A DNA stretch of 37,488 bases from a bacterium (GTDB taxonomy: Bacteria > Armatimonadota > JACIXR01): NCBI GenBank assembly GCA_014360465.1, contig JACIXQ010000018.1, positions 1-37,488 of the forward strand, given 5' to 3'. A program made the position numbers and the translations under genes. Numbering within the stretch: the first letter of the stretch is position 1; every line of letters starts with the position of its first letter. Under the pieces are notes generated by a model that was given only the letters and a program-made list of their open reading frames with translations, did no database searches and was not told the DNA's origin. Shown here one piece after another: positions 9,701-17,035 of this stretch.

Positions 9701-10390
9701 ATCGTTCCATTGAAGGGAGAAACCAGCATCACTTCCTATGAAGTTAACGATGCAAAGGAGCTTTATAGGCTTGAGAATGAGGCAATACAAGGAAAAGTAT
9801 GCTTTTCCAAAAATATAGGAAAGGGAAAGTTATATTTCTTCGGCTTTAATCCAGCGGTGTGTGCAAGGAGCATAGAAGGGGCGAAGCTCGTTCAGGCACT
9901 CGTTGAAAACGCTATGAAAGCAAAAGAGGAAAATATCTCAATGAATAAAGCAAGTCTTTCCCTTAAGCGTGGTCCTTATATAATAGCCTATAGTTTTGGG
10001 GACGAGCTCGTCTTTAAAGGTAAGTTCATAAATATCTTCTCACCTGATATTAAGTTGGAATTGGAGCATACTGTGAAGCCTGGTGAATGGTGCTTGCTTA
10101 AGGATGTGAACGACAAGATGTCAGCTGGATATCCTTCTCTCTTGTGGACTGCATCAAAGCTGAATTTCCTAAGAGAAAATGAAAAGGAGTTAAAGATGTT
10201 GCTATCCGGCCCGGAGGAAGCCTCAGGAGCGAGCAGAATATACCTTGCGGGAAAGAATAATTGGAAGGTGGAAGCTGTTGATTCGTTAGGGAAAAGGGTG
10301 AATGTGGAGGTTAATAAGGAAGGGGAAACTCTTCTCTTGATTTATAAAAACAAGGCGAGCGGAGTGGCTATTAAAATCGAATGGAGGTAA
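6791..10390 (+). CDS. Large secreted glycoside hydrolase-like protein, family not recognised
   Basis: Protein of 1199 residues, starting with GTG behind AGAAGGAGAG. Signal peptide at residues 1-24 (FLLCLFFLGVVYG). Residues about 25-165 look like a CBM4/9-type jelly roll (LVSNFSFERG). Near residues 315-330 lies a Ca-binding, thrombospondin-type-3-like loop (PDLDMDGISD). The middle (about 345-640) resembles a TIM-barrel hydrolase, with an acidic stretch CPEEPEFFAF and YSDAFKKAFEERYG as in GH42-like or GH-A proteins. Residues about 700-790 include a Rossmann-like VKNGGILIMFGGGDP segment comparable to the trimerisation domain of GH42 enzymes, followed by beta-rich modules. I cannot name the GH family or the catalytic acids with certainty. 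It is followed by a GH2 gene whose Shine-Dalgarno overlaps its 3' end, so the two are probably cotranslated. A carbohydrate role is likely; the exact activity is unknown. Confidence 0.75.
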   Translation: MLKEFLKSVGSFLLCLFFLGVVYGENLVSNFSFERGNDGFAEGWELWGAGGDKAVRTYELSKGGQFCLKLERRRSEDWVGGSSNRWKVQGIKKWFVSAFINKPKGGLDDFLYLRFWDEKGNFILQTGPRLPSQTEGWKLVSGFVETPPGAEFVDFSVQVWSPAPSIVLIDDVFVVSAEGKTEEELRREAKKASENVLPSFLIPGTEGESRWIEKNEGSRTQIGVRTFKNGESLIYRFPRGIFPYNCFRIEKIGPLYVEVWQNNEWRRLRYSAKLISGRQEIYSYKVEQRGEYIRLRLVAGKKEAKFFKMDFCPDGPDLDMDGISDILEKFLGEEIERNKGPFACRFEPPRTSFQTHIGYQDIHDYKTDIVIIADNNPEKIASWRAKGYEVHTMYGFRDGDAWVKEHPEEVQTTESGLKLTCGPGSYYLVPTENRVRKALEYFRRALEGGTRAVCPEEPEFFAFAGYSDAFKKAFEERYGKSWSASQDPQNRWLWELLKGDMEINILSEIYKLAKSYDPTVKRFLLAHSPLNYTALSVVFPHYKMLKTGLVDEVIDQTWSDMIRGPMKYAGVNKQRLVENAYLCYASALGYALGIVKNIWFIQDPLADNPSLSIDEYRREYEANVIGALLLPQVSNYEILPWPERISGRIPPWYEREITSVINALSEMKDFDGKVEWGNPHGEVGVALGDGAVYQRGGPYASDMDSFYGLMLPVLYMGYFLEIPHLDRFAEKGYLDKYKVLLVTYDPQKPLSPAVNEALADWVKNGGILIMFGGGDPFDSVEEWWRKLGFASPQDHLLNLLGINVESRKILSPQDESPHYEVALETPYKGRTGENRGWYEVDLTPYLEKTGEVYVKFEDTIKDDGWGPAVFRVEIVGEKEGKEFKISFKPGEGLENQYMFIDKGSQMFGDDLRFADGQAYWIYRFNLGKNTRARLRVDIQNQFRISISPYEARIPSQLIALDDCELKSSLPIVPLKGETSITSYEVNDAKELYRLENEAIQGKVCFSKNIGKGKLYFFGFNPAVCARSIEGAKLVQALVENAMKAKEENISMNKASLSLKRGPYIIAYSFGDELVFKGKFINIFSPDIKLELEHTVKPGEWCLLKDVNDKMSAGYPSLLWTASKLNFLRENEKELKMLLSGPEEASGASRIYLAGKNNWKVEAVDSLGKRVNVEVNKEGETLLLIYKNKASGVAIKIEWR

Positions 10391-10395
10391 AGGCT

Positions 10396-13300
10396 ATGAG
10401 GAAATTGTTCCCCCTGCTGATCTCATTAATCTTTTTAGCACAGTTATATGCACTAAATATAAGTCGGGATTGGATGATTTACAGCGAGGATGGAGCGGTG
10501 AAGTTGAAGGGTGATGTTCCCTGCACCGTAAAGATGGCTTTGAAGAAAGCGAAGCTGATATCCGACCCCTATTTCGGGGTGCAGAACGAGGATTCACAGT
10601 GGGTGGAAGACAAGGTTTGGATTTATGAAAGGAAATTTTTCTTACATAAGGAAAAAGGGAAAAGATATTTCCTCAAAATAGGAGGCATCGCTCCAAGAGG
10701 AGAGGTTTACTTGAATGACAATATCATCGCCAAAATTGAGGGGATGTTTGCCCAACCCTTGCTTGAGATTACCGACTTACTAAAAGACGAGAACGACTTA
10801 AAAATAAGAATTATACCAGAGAAGGATAGGGTAAAGGCGATAGCTTGTCAAATGTCCTATGGTTGGGATTTTGCCCCAAGGATTATCCCTATAGGTGTTT
10901 GGCGAGATATAGAGATAATCAAAAGCGGTAAAGCTCTCTTAAAGAATCCTTTTTTGAAACTGACTAAGTTGGAAGGAGATAAAGCACTACTTGACCTTAG
11001 TGTTGATTACAATTCATCTATCAGCGGTAAAGGGAAGCTTGTCCTCTATATAGAGGGATTGAATTTCAAGGGCAAATTCAAACTTGAGAAGGATGTGGAT
11101 GTGATGAAAGGGGAGGGGAAAATCGCTTTTACCTTTTCCCTTCCCCAGCTTCGTTTGTGGTATCCGAAAGGCTTTGGAGAACAGAATCTATATAAAGTTT
11201 CACTCCATCTTTTCATAGGGGATTCTCAATCCTCCGAGGTCTCCTTTACCTGGGGAGCGAGAACTTTGGAGTGGGAGAGAAATCCCTCTTCAAAGGAAAT
11301 TTATGGATGGATAGCGAAAGTCAACGGGGTAAGGGTTTATTGTAAGGGAGCTAACTGGGTGCCAGCTGACTCTCTTTTTGATTTATCCTACGAGAAATAC
11401 GAAAGGCTTGTGAAATTAGCCAGCCAGGCAGGGATAAATATGTTTAGGATATGGGGTGGTGGGATAATGGAGGATGATAAACTTTACGAGCTTTGCGATA
11501 AGTATGGGATAATGTTGTGGCAGGAGTTTCCTCTTGCCTGTGCAGATTACCCCGAGCTTTCCCTCAATGCTTTCGCTCAAAATGCGAGGGATTCAATCCT
11601 ACGACTTCGCAATCACCCTTCGTTGGTATTATGGTGCGGTGGAAACGAGTTTGACCCCGATAATAGAAGCAACAAACCTCTTATTGATTTGTTGGAGAAG
11701 CTCTGTTTGACACTTGATGGCACCCGTCCTTTCCACAGGGCATCGCCCTATGGTGGAGATGTCCATGACTGGAGCGTGTGGCATGGTTCGGCTCCCTATA
11801 CAAGCTATCGCCAGTTTTGTATCTTCCGAAGCGAGGCAGGATTACAAGCGCCTCCTATTGAGGAGGATTTGGGGAAGTTCCTATCAACAAAGGGATTATT
11901 TCCGCCCTCAAATGAATGGCAATATCATCTCGCTGACCCGAATAAGATAGCCAGATATGCCCAATCTTATGGTTCGTTGAACGATTTGACGGATTTTCTC
12001 AAGAAGGCACATTTATCGCAGGCTATAACCTATCAGTTCAACCTTGATTCTTGTCTGAAAAATATCTGGGCAAATTCAGGATGTCTCATCTGGCAATTCA
12101 ATGACCCCTGGCCAAACATTTCCTGGAGTATGGTGGATTGGTTCGGCAATCCTAAGCCCTCTTTTTACTGGTTCAAAAATGCCAGCCAGCCGATAAATCT
12201 CGTGGTTGATTACGATAAAATCCAGCTGAAGCAAGGAGAGGTCTTGAATATAAGGGTCTATGCAGTCAACCTTACCCCAAAATCTGCGGGATGTAAGGCT
12301 ATCTTTCTAATAGCCTCGCCTAAAAGGATTTTGAAGAGAGCGATTAAAACTCATACTTTCAAAGCTCAAACAGCGGAACAACTCTGGGAAATAAACTTCC
12401 AGGTGCCATTGGGATTTAATGAAAATGTTATTTTTCTCATAGCGAGGGTAGAAAAGGATGGGAAACTGATAACGGACAAAATATATCCTATACCAGTTAC
12501 TAAGGGAATGGGTGTCAGAAAGCCTCTCAAAGCGTTAGCTATTGTTTCTTCTCTGGGTAGGGAAGCGGATGAATGGAGGGAGATAGCAAATTCTCTTGAA
12601 CCATTAGGTATAAAGCTGGATGTTGTTTCAGCAGATTCTATTCCCCCTTTAGAGGGATACGATTGCTTCATAATCGGGGAGAGCGAGAAAATTGGCGAGA
12701 GACTCGGAAGGAGAAATATGGAGAGGATAGCGGATTTGGTAAGGGAGGGTAGGGGATTACTGCTTGATGGTGGATGGTTTGCTTACTTGGAAGGAGGGTT
12801 GAAGGGAACTCCGATTGAGGAGCTATCCCCGGTGATTATGAAGGCTAATTCGTTGAGAGAGAACCAGAGCTTAAAAATAATAATAAACGATAGGGAAAAT
12901 CCTCTTATTAGGGGATTAAATATTGAAGGTATCGTGATAGTTGGATACAACGAGGAGTATCCCAAAACTGATTCAAAAGTTTTGTTATCGCTCTCAAATG
13001 GAACACCTTTACTTGTAGAGCGACAAGTGGGGAAGGGAAAATGCCTTGCATATACCTCTGGTTTAAGAGGTGGTTGGGCGGGAGCATTGAGGATGTGGGG
13101 AAGTTATCGTGTATTCCTTGCCCGCTTGCTTGCGTATCTCGCAGGGCTTGGTGAGGAAGTAGAGGGGATACAGGAGGAAAACAAGGGATTGGATGCTTTG
13201 CCTGAAGCGAAGTTGAGAGTTGAGGGGAAGAGGGTAGGTGATGAATGTTTTATATCTGTGGAAAATATCTCAGCTTCTCTCTCCTTCTTTATAAATATTC

Positions 13301-13455
13301 GTGTCAAAAATTTATCGCTCCAACCACTTTTCTCCGATAATTATTTCCATCTTTTGCCAGGTGAGAAAAAGACCATTAGGTTCTCTTTGCCTTCTGGTAA
13401 GCAGGAAATCGTAATAAATGATTGGAGTAGTGAGATAGCGAGATTAATCCTTTAA
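10396..13455 (+). CDS. Secreted GH2 beta-mannosidase-like enzyme with C-terminal GATase-like domain
   Basis: Protein of 1019 residues. ATG 10396 is preferred over the in-frame ATG 10381 because GGAGG at 10383-10387 precedes it at normal spacing and it opens a signal peptide (LFPLLISLIFLAQLYA). The jelly-roll domain has the beta-mannosidase-type block WIYERKFFL. The barrel contains CKGANWVPAD, FRIWGGGIMEDD, the acid/base motif WCGGNEF (Glu418) and the nucleophile motif FRSEAGLQ (Glu480). These are the two catalytic glutamates expected of GH2, and the WCGGNE form favours beta-mannosidase. Unusually, residues about 705-880 form an alpha/beta module (YDCFIIGESEK, GRGLLLDGGWFAY) like a glutamine-amidotransferase/trimerisation fold. 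The mannosidase assignment is good; the exact substrate is inferred. Confidence 0.88.
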   Translation: MRKLFPLLISLIFLAQLYALNISRDWMIYSEDGAVKLKGDVPCTVKMALKKAKLISDPYFGVQNEDSQWVEDKVWIYERKFFLHKEKGKRYFLKIGGIAPRGEVYLNDNIIAKIEGMFAQPLLEITDLLKDENDLKIRIIPEKDRVKAIACQMSYGWDFAPRIIPIGVWRDIEIIKSGKALLKNPFLKLTKLEGDKALLDLSVDYNSSISGKGKLVLYIEGLNFKGKFKLEKDVDVMKGEGKIAFTFSLPQLRLWYPKGFGEQNLYKVSLHLFIGDSQSSEVSFTWGARTLEWERNPSSKEIYGWIAKVNGVRVYCKGANWVPADSLFDLSYEKYERLVKLASQAGINMFRIWGGGIMEDDKLYELCDKYGIMLWQEFPLACADYPELSLNAFAQNARDSILRLRNHPSLVLWCGGNEFDPDNRSNKPLIDLLEKLCLTLDGTRPFHRASPYGGDVHDWSVWHGSAPYTSYRQFCIFRSEAGLQAPPIEEDLGKFLSTKGLFPPSNEWQYHLADPNKIARYAQSYGSLNDLTDFLKKAHLSQAITYQFNLDSCLKNIWANSGCLIWQFNDPWPNISWSMVDWFGNPKPSFYWFKNASQPINLVVDYDKIQLKQGEVLNIRVYAVNLTPKSAGCKAIFLIASPKRILKRAIKTHTFKAQTAEQLWEINFQVPLGFNENVIFLIARVEKDGKLITDKIYPIPVTKGMGVRKPLKALAIVSSLGREADEWREIANSLEPLGIKLDVVSADSIPPLEGYDCFIIGESEKIGERLGRRNMERIADLVREGRGLLLDGGWFAYLEGGLKGTPIEELSPVIMKANSLRENQSLKIIINDRENPLIRGLNIEGIVIVGYNEEYPKTDSKVLLSLSNGTPLLVERQVGKGKCLAYTSGLRGGWAGALRMWGSYRVFLARLLAYLAGLGEEVEGIQEENKGLDALPEAKLRVEGKRVGDECFISVENISASLSFFINIRVKNLSLQPLFSDNYFHLLPGEKKTIRFSLPSGKQEIVINDWSSEIARLIL

Positions 13456-13550
13456 GGTAAAGATAGTAACTGCTTTTATGTTCATTCTCGTGCTTTTTGG
13501 ATTGAATTTTGCCCTTTTCCTTTGTAGAATAATTGATAGGAGGAGATTAA

Positions 13551-14180
13551 ATGCAAGAAGAATTTCAACAACTTTTGAAAGAAGCGAAGGATTATCTTGA
13601 TGAAAAGGACAGAGTGAGAGAACAAGCTTTGGCAATGTGCAGAGAGATAACTCGGAACTCCGCCTTCTCAATAAGAGCGCTACACAGGGAGGAGATAGGC
13701 GAGGGAGAAAGTCTACTTGAGGAAGCTGATAAAAAACACCGGGAACTAATCGCTTTATTGGAAAATCATCCAGATCTCAGACATAGTGGCTTCGTCTACG
13801 ATGCTGAGAAGGAGTTGGTGGAAGCGAAAGTTATAATGGCTATAAAGAGGATGGAACAGTTTCCCACTTTTGCTGAGCTTGGTGTTTTATATCCAGCCTA
13901 TCTTAACGGGATAGGAGAGGCGATGGGGGAAGTGAGGAGGATGTTACTGGACTGCATAAGGAAAGGGAAGTTGAAAGATTGTGAGCGTTTACTCTCCCTT
14001 ATGGAAGAAGTTTATTATTTTCTTTCTTCTCTTCTTTACCCGGATGCTATTACGGGAAACCTTAGAAGGACTGTTGATATGATAAGAGGTGTTCTGGAAC
14101 GTTCAAGAGGAGATTTGACTTTAGCGATGATGATGGTACCTCTAACGGAGGGAAAGAATGAAGATGAAGAGGTGTTATGA
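13551..14180 (+). CDS. Translin-family (COG2178) RNA-binding/nuclease-like protein
   Basis: Protein of 209 residues, all helical, after AGGAGGAG; ATG at 13551. Features match the archaeal translin family: REITRNSAFSIRALHR near residue 30, the acidic helix YDAEKELVEAK near residues 83-93, FAELGVLYPAYLNGIGEAMGEVRR, and a C-terminal RRTVDMIRGVLERSRGDLT. In the Archaeoglobus protein and in eukaryotic TRAX, acidic residues in the equivalents of these helices form the RNase centre; the acidic positions are present here. Database entries of this family are often mislabelled as haloacid dehalogenases, but none of the HAD motifs is seen. It lies 95 bases after a mannosidase gene and 3 bases before a dehydrogenase. 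The family is mainly archaeal and eukaryotic, so transfer is possible. RNA target unknown. Confidence 0.75.
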   Translation: MQEEFQQLLKEAKDYLDEKDRVREQALAMCREITRNSAFSIRALHREEIGEGESLLEEADKKHRELIALLENHPDLRHSGFVYDAEKELVEAKVIMAIKRMEQFPTFAELGVLYPAYLNGIGEAMGEVRRMLLDCIRKGKLKDCERLLSLMEEVYYFLSSLLYPDAITGNLRRTVDMIRGVLERSRGDLTLAMMMVPLTEGKNEDEEVL

Positions 14181-14183
14181 ATT

Positions 14184-15302
14184 ATGCCTGATGAATTAGG
14201 AAGACCCGTATTTGCCGTATTTGGAGCGGGAAATGGCGGACAAGCTATGGCAGGCTATCTCGCTCTGAAAGGGTTTAAAGTCCGCCTTTACAATAGAAGT
14301 GAACCTCGCCTTTTGCCGATAAAGCGGATGGGAGGCATAGAGATAGTCGGTTCAGAGATGCATCCAGATTTAAGGGGTTTCGCAAAACTTGAGGTGGTAA
14401 CAACTGACGCAGGTGAAGCAATGGAAGGAAGCGATATCCTGCTTGTCGTTGTGCCAGCGAATGGGCATCGCTTCATAGCTGAGCAAATGGTGCCTCATTT
14501 AAGGGATGGACAAATTATCCTTCTCAATCCAGGAAGGACATTCGGTGCCCTTGAGGTTTTCCAGATTTTCCGGGAAAAAGGAGTAAAAGCGGATGTCATA
14601 GTTGCTGAAGCGCAAACTTTCATTTTCGCCTCACGAAGCATCAATCCCGCTCAGGTGAGGATTTTCCGGATAAAAAACAGCATCCCAGTCGCTGCAATCC
14701 CTGCTTTTAGAACCCCAGAGGTGATAAAGGCTCTCCGGGTTGCCTTCCCCCAGTTCGTTCCAGAATCTAATATTTTTTTGACAAGCTTCAATAACATCGG
14801 TGCAGTTTTCCATCCTGCTATCACTGTCCTCAACGCATCCCGTATAGAATCAACCCACGGTGATTTTGAATTCTATATAGAAGGTGTCACACCAGCGGTT
14901 GCGAGTATATTGGAACGGATAGATGAGGAACGTTGCAAAGTTACGGAGGCGCTTGGGATAAGACCTATGACGGCGAGGGAATGGCTATATATAGCTTATG
15001 ATGCGGCAGGTTCTTCTCTATTTGAAGCTATACATAACAATCGTGGCTATTATGGGATTAAGGCACCACCAACCGTTGAATATAGGTATATCACGGAGGA
15101 TGTGCCTATGAGCCTTGTGCCCATCGCTTCAATGGGGAGGATGCTGGGAGTGAAAACCGATGCCATTGAAGCCATCATCCAGCTGGCGAACTTGATTTTG
15201 AAGCGTGACTTTTGGGAGGAAGGACGGACAGTGGAAAAACTCGGCCTGGTTGGGCTCACTGTCAGGGAGATACGAAGACTCGCCTTGGAAGGTTCCATTT
15301 AA
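14184..15302 (+). CDS. NAD/NADP octopine/nopaline dehydrogenase-family protein
   Basis: Protein of 372 residues. The N-terminus is a Rossmann fold with the dinucleotide motif FGAGNGGQAM (Gly14, Gly16, Gly19). The strand VRLYNRSEPRL follows and its Arg suggests NADP, although this is not decisive. The C-terminal helical domain has the family's FNNIGAVFHPAITVLNA and YIEGVTPAV blocks, with a His in FHP as in the opine dehydrogenase catalytic region. These enzymes reductively condense amino acids with alpha-keto acids, but many family members have no known substrate. It starts 3 bases after the translin-family stop, implying cotranscription. Its stop codon overlaps that of the convergent B12 gene within a TTAA (15299-15302). 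Confidence 0.85.
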   Translation: MPDELGRPVFAVFGAGNGGQAMAGYLALKGFKVRLYNRSEPRLLPIKRMGGIEIVGSEMHPDLRGFAKLEVVTTDAGEAMEGSDILLVVVPANGHRFIAEQMVPHLRDGQIILLNPGRTFGALEVFQIFREKGVKADVIVAEAQTFIFASRSINPAQVRIFRIKNSIPVAAIPAFRTPEVIKALRVAFPQFVPESNIFLTSFNNIGAVFHPAITVLNASRIESTHGDFEFYIEGVTPAVASILERIDEERCKVTEALGIRPMTAREWLYIAYDAAGSSLFEAIHNNRGYYGIKAPPTVEYRYITEDVPMSLVPIASMGRMLGVKTDAIEAIIQLANLILKRDFWEEGRTVEKLGLVGLTVREIRRLALEGSI

Positions 15303-17035
15303 GTTATAACATCTTTTTTTTCTTTAAAGCTGGGAGAAAGTTCCTCTATAGGAAATGCCTTAAGCAATTTCTCTGCACGCTTCGCAATGTCCGAGGGCAA
15401 TATGCTTTGTTCTATTAGCATAAGTAGTCTCTCCCTTTCCGAGAGAGGACGCTTCGTTTTTGGATCGATGGCATAAACGGCCCCTCCTATCACCCTGGTG
15501 TCCACAATTCCAAGAGCTTCGGGATTTCCTCTTAAGTGTGGGGCATCCAATATGCCTAATTTAACTGCTTTAGCGAGGACTTCGGGGTCGGTCAATGCTT
15601 CTTCTTTTCCTCCTCCAAGAAGTTTGATCATTTCTATGAGCAATTTAGCTTCCTGAATAAGTTTCCTTTTCCTCTCATCAACGACTGGGTCCTTAGCCAT
15701 ATTTGGAAGCCCGAAGAGATAATTATCTATCACCCCCCTCGCTATTTTACAGGATTCAATAATTTCCTCTGCTCCAGCAGCATGGTCGCCTTCGCAATAG
15801 CCAACTATATGGATTATATGTGGTCTTAAAGCGAGAGATAGGGTGATAGAAGAGGCGAGCTGACCTTTGGCAATATCAGGGTCGGGAGAGAGGGAAAGCA
15901 GTCCTGTTCTTACCTGGCGGAATGTAGTGAAATTCTCGTCTTGGAGGGATTCAACGAGTTCTATTTTTGCAAGTGTTTTAGCTAAGTCCATTGAACCGAA
16001 GATATGAGGTGGTGTATTCAACATATACTGTGCGACATAGTGGGAGACTCCAAGATGTTTAGCATTGTAGGCACAGAGGTAAGCATCGGCTACCTCCAGG
16101 GCATCGTGGGCGTCGCGCAATCCCCATTGATGGGGATCGTTTATCTCCACGGGAATGCCCCTTTCTGCATGCCATCTTATCGCCTCCTGATTTTCTCTTA
16201 TCGCTTCTATAAGCGGTCTTTTTGAGCGTCCATCCAACCTGCTATACCAGAAAAGGGGTATAGCAGCCCAAGCGTTCTTAATGGTTTCCTGCGCCATTTC
16301 CGCCCATTTAATAAGGTCTCGCGTGCCGGCATAAATCCTTAATAGGGGGAAATTACCACAGCGGGTCGCTGCGTAAATCGCCTTCAAATCCTCTGGCTTG
16401 CGAATGGGCACGCCACCTGCTCCAGAAAGGGAGGGGTCCATCTCTTCTGGGCGAAAGAAGTGCTCCTGGGCATTCTGGTCTGGTGCGATAGATATCACAT
16501 CCAGGACCTTCGCCAGAGCGACCCTCCGAGCAGATTCTATAGTTTCTTCAAGGGAAGGAAGCCCCAAATGATGACGTAATAGGGGATAAGGGTGCTTTTT
16601 TCTTAATCTTTCAAGAAGGGTGTTGCCATAATCCTCTCCTTTTTCCTCCCCGGGCTTTCCTGTAAGGAAGGCGATGAGCTCTTCCTGTGGTTCTAAGCCG
16701 TTGAATGTGCGGGCGAACAAGCCGAGCTTGATCGCAACTTGGCAAACTGGTGGCGTGCCGCCAAAAAGGAAAAGACGGTTTTCCTTGAGTCCTCTTTCCT
16801 CTACGAGATTCTTGAATTCCAGTAGGAGCTTCTCGGCTACTTCGGGAGTTAAGCGATAACTCACCCCTACTATATCGGGATTATGCTCCTCAATTGCACG
16901 GATGAATTCCTCTATGGGAACCGCCGGTCCAAGGAATATTGTTTCATAGCCAAGCTCCTCTGCGAGGCGTAGAAATTTAACGGTGCCTGCTATGTGTATG
17001 CAATTTCCTATAGCACCCGCCAATACCTTCTTCAT
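15299..17035 (-). CDS. Cobalamin-binding mutase-like protein (glutamate-mutase-E-like barrel)
   Basis: Protein of 578 residues. The first ~130 residues are a B12-binding Rossmann domain: the cobalt-ligand loop reads CIHIAG (His14, Gly17), followed by VGVSYRL and FGGTPP. The canonical motif is DxHxxG; here the Asp is Cys12, which could alter His-cobalt tuning. Residues about 170-480 look like a TIM barrel with LLRIYAGTRDLIKWAEM, PLFWYSRLDGRS, INDPHQWGLRD and a repeated small-residue pattern, most like the E chain of methylaspartate/glutamate mutase. A corrinoid methyltransferase remains an alternative. Its ATG overlaps the stop of the GH3 gene (ATGA), so the two are translationally coupled, an odd pairing of a cytoplasmic B12 enzyme with a secreted glucosidase. 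No terminator separates it from the convergent dehydrogenase. Confidence 0.7.
   Translation of the reverse strand: MKKVLAGAIGNCIHIAGTVKFLRLAEELGYETIFLGPAVPIEEFIRAIEEHNPDIVGVSYRLTPEVAEKLLLEFKNLVEERGLKENRLFLFGGTPPVCQVAIKLGLFARTFNGLEPQEELIAFLTGKPGEEKGEDYGNTLLERLRKKHPYPLLRHHLGLPSLEETIESARRVALAKVLDVISIAPDQNAQEHFFRPEEMDPSLSGAGGVPIRKPEDLKAIYAATRCGNFPLLRIYAGTRDLIKWAEMAQETIKNAWAAIPLFWYSRLDGRSKRPLIEAIRENQEAIRWHAERGIPVEINDPHQWGLRDAHDALEVADAYLCAYNAKHLGVSHYVAQYMLNTPPHIFGSMDLAKTLAKIELVESLQDENFTTFRQVRTGLLSLSPDPDIAKGQLASSITLSLALRPHIIHIVGYCEGDHAAGAEEIIESCKIARGVIDNYLFGLPNMAKDPVVDERKRKLIQEAKLLIEMIKLLGGGKEEALTDPEVLAKAVKLGILDAPHLRGNPEALGIVDTRVIGGAVYAIDPKTKRPLSERERLLMLIEQSILPSDIAKRAEKLLKAFPIEELSPSFKEKKDVIT

Noticed and set aside
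13478-13600. Small 40-residue membrane-like ORF between the GH2 and translin genes
   Set aside because: It has one plausible hydrophobic helix, but no ribosome-binding site and it overlaps the translin gene; possible but unsupported.
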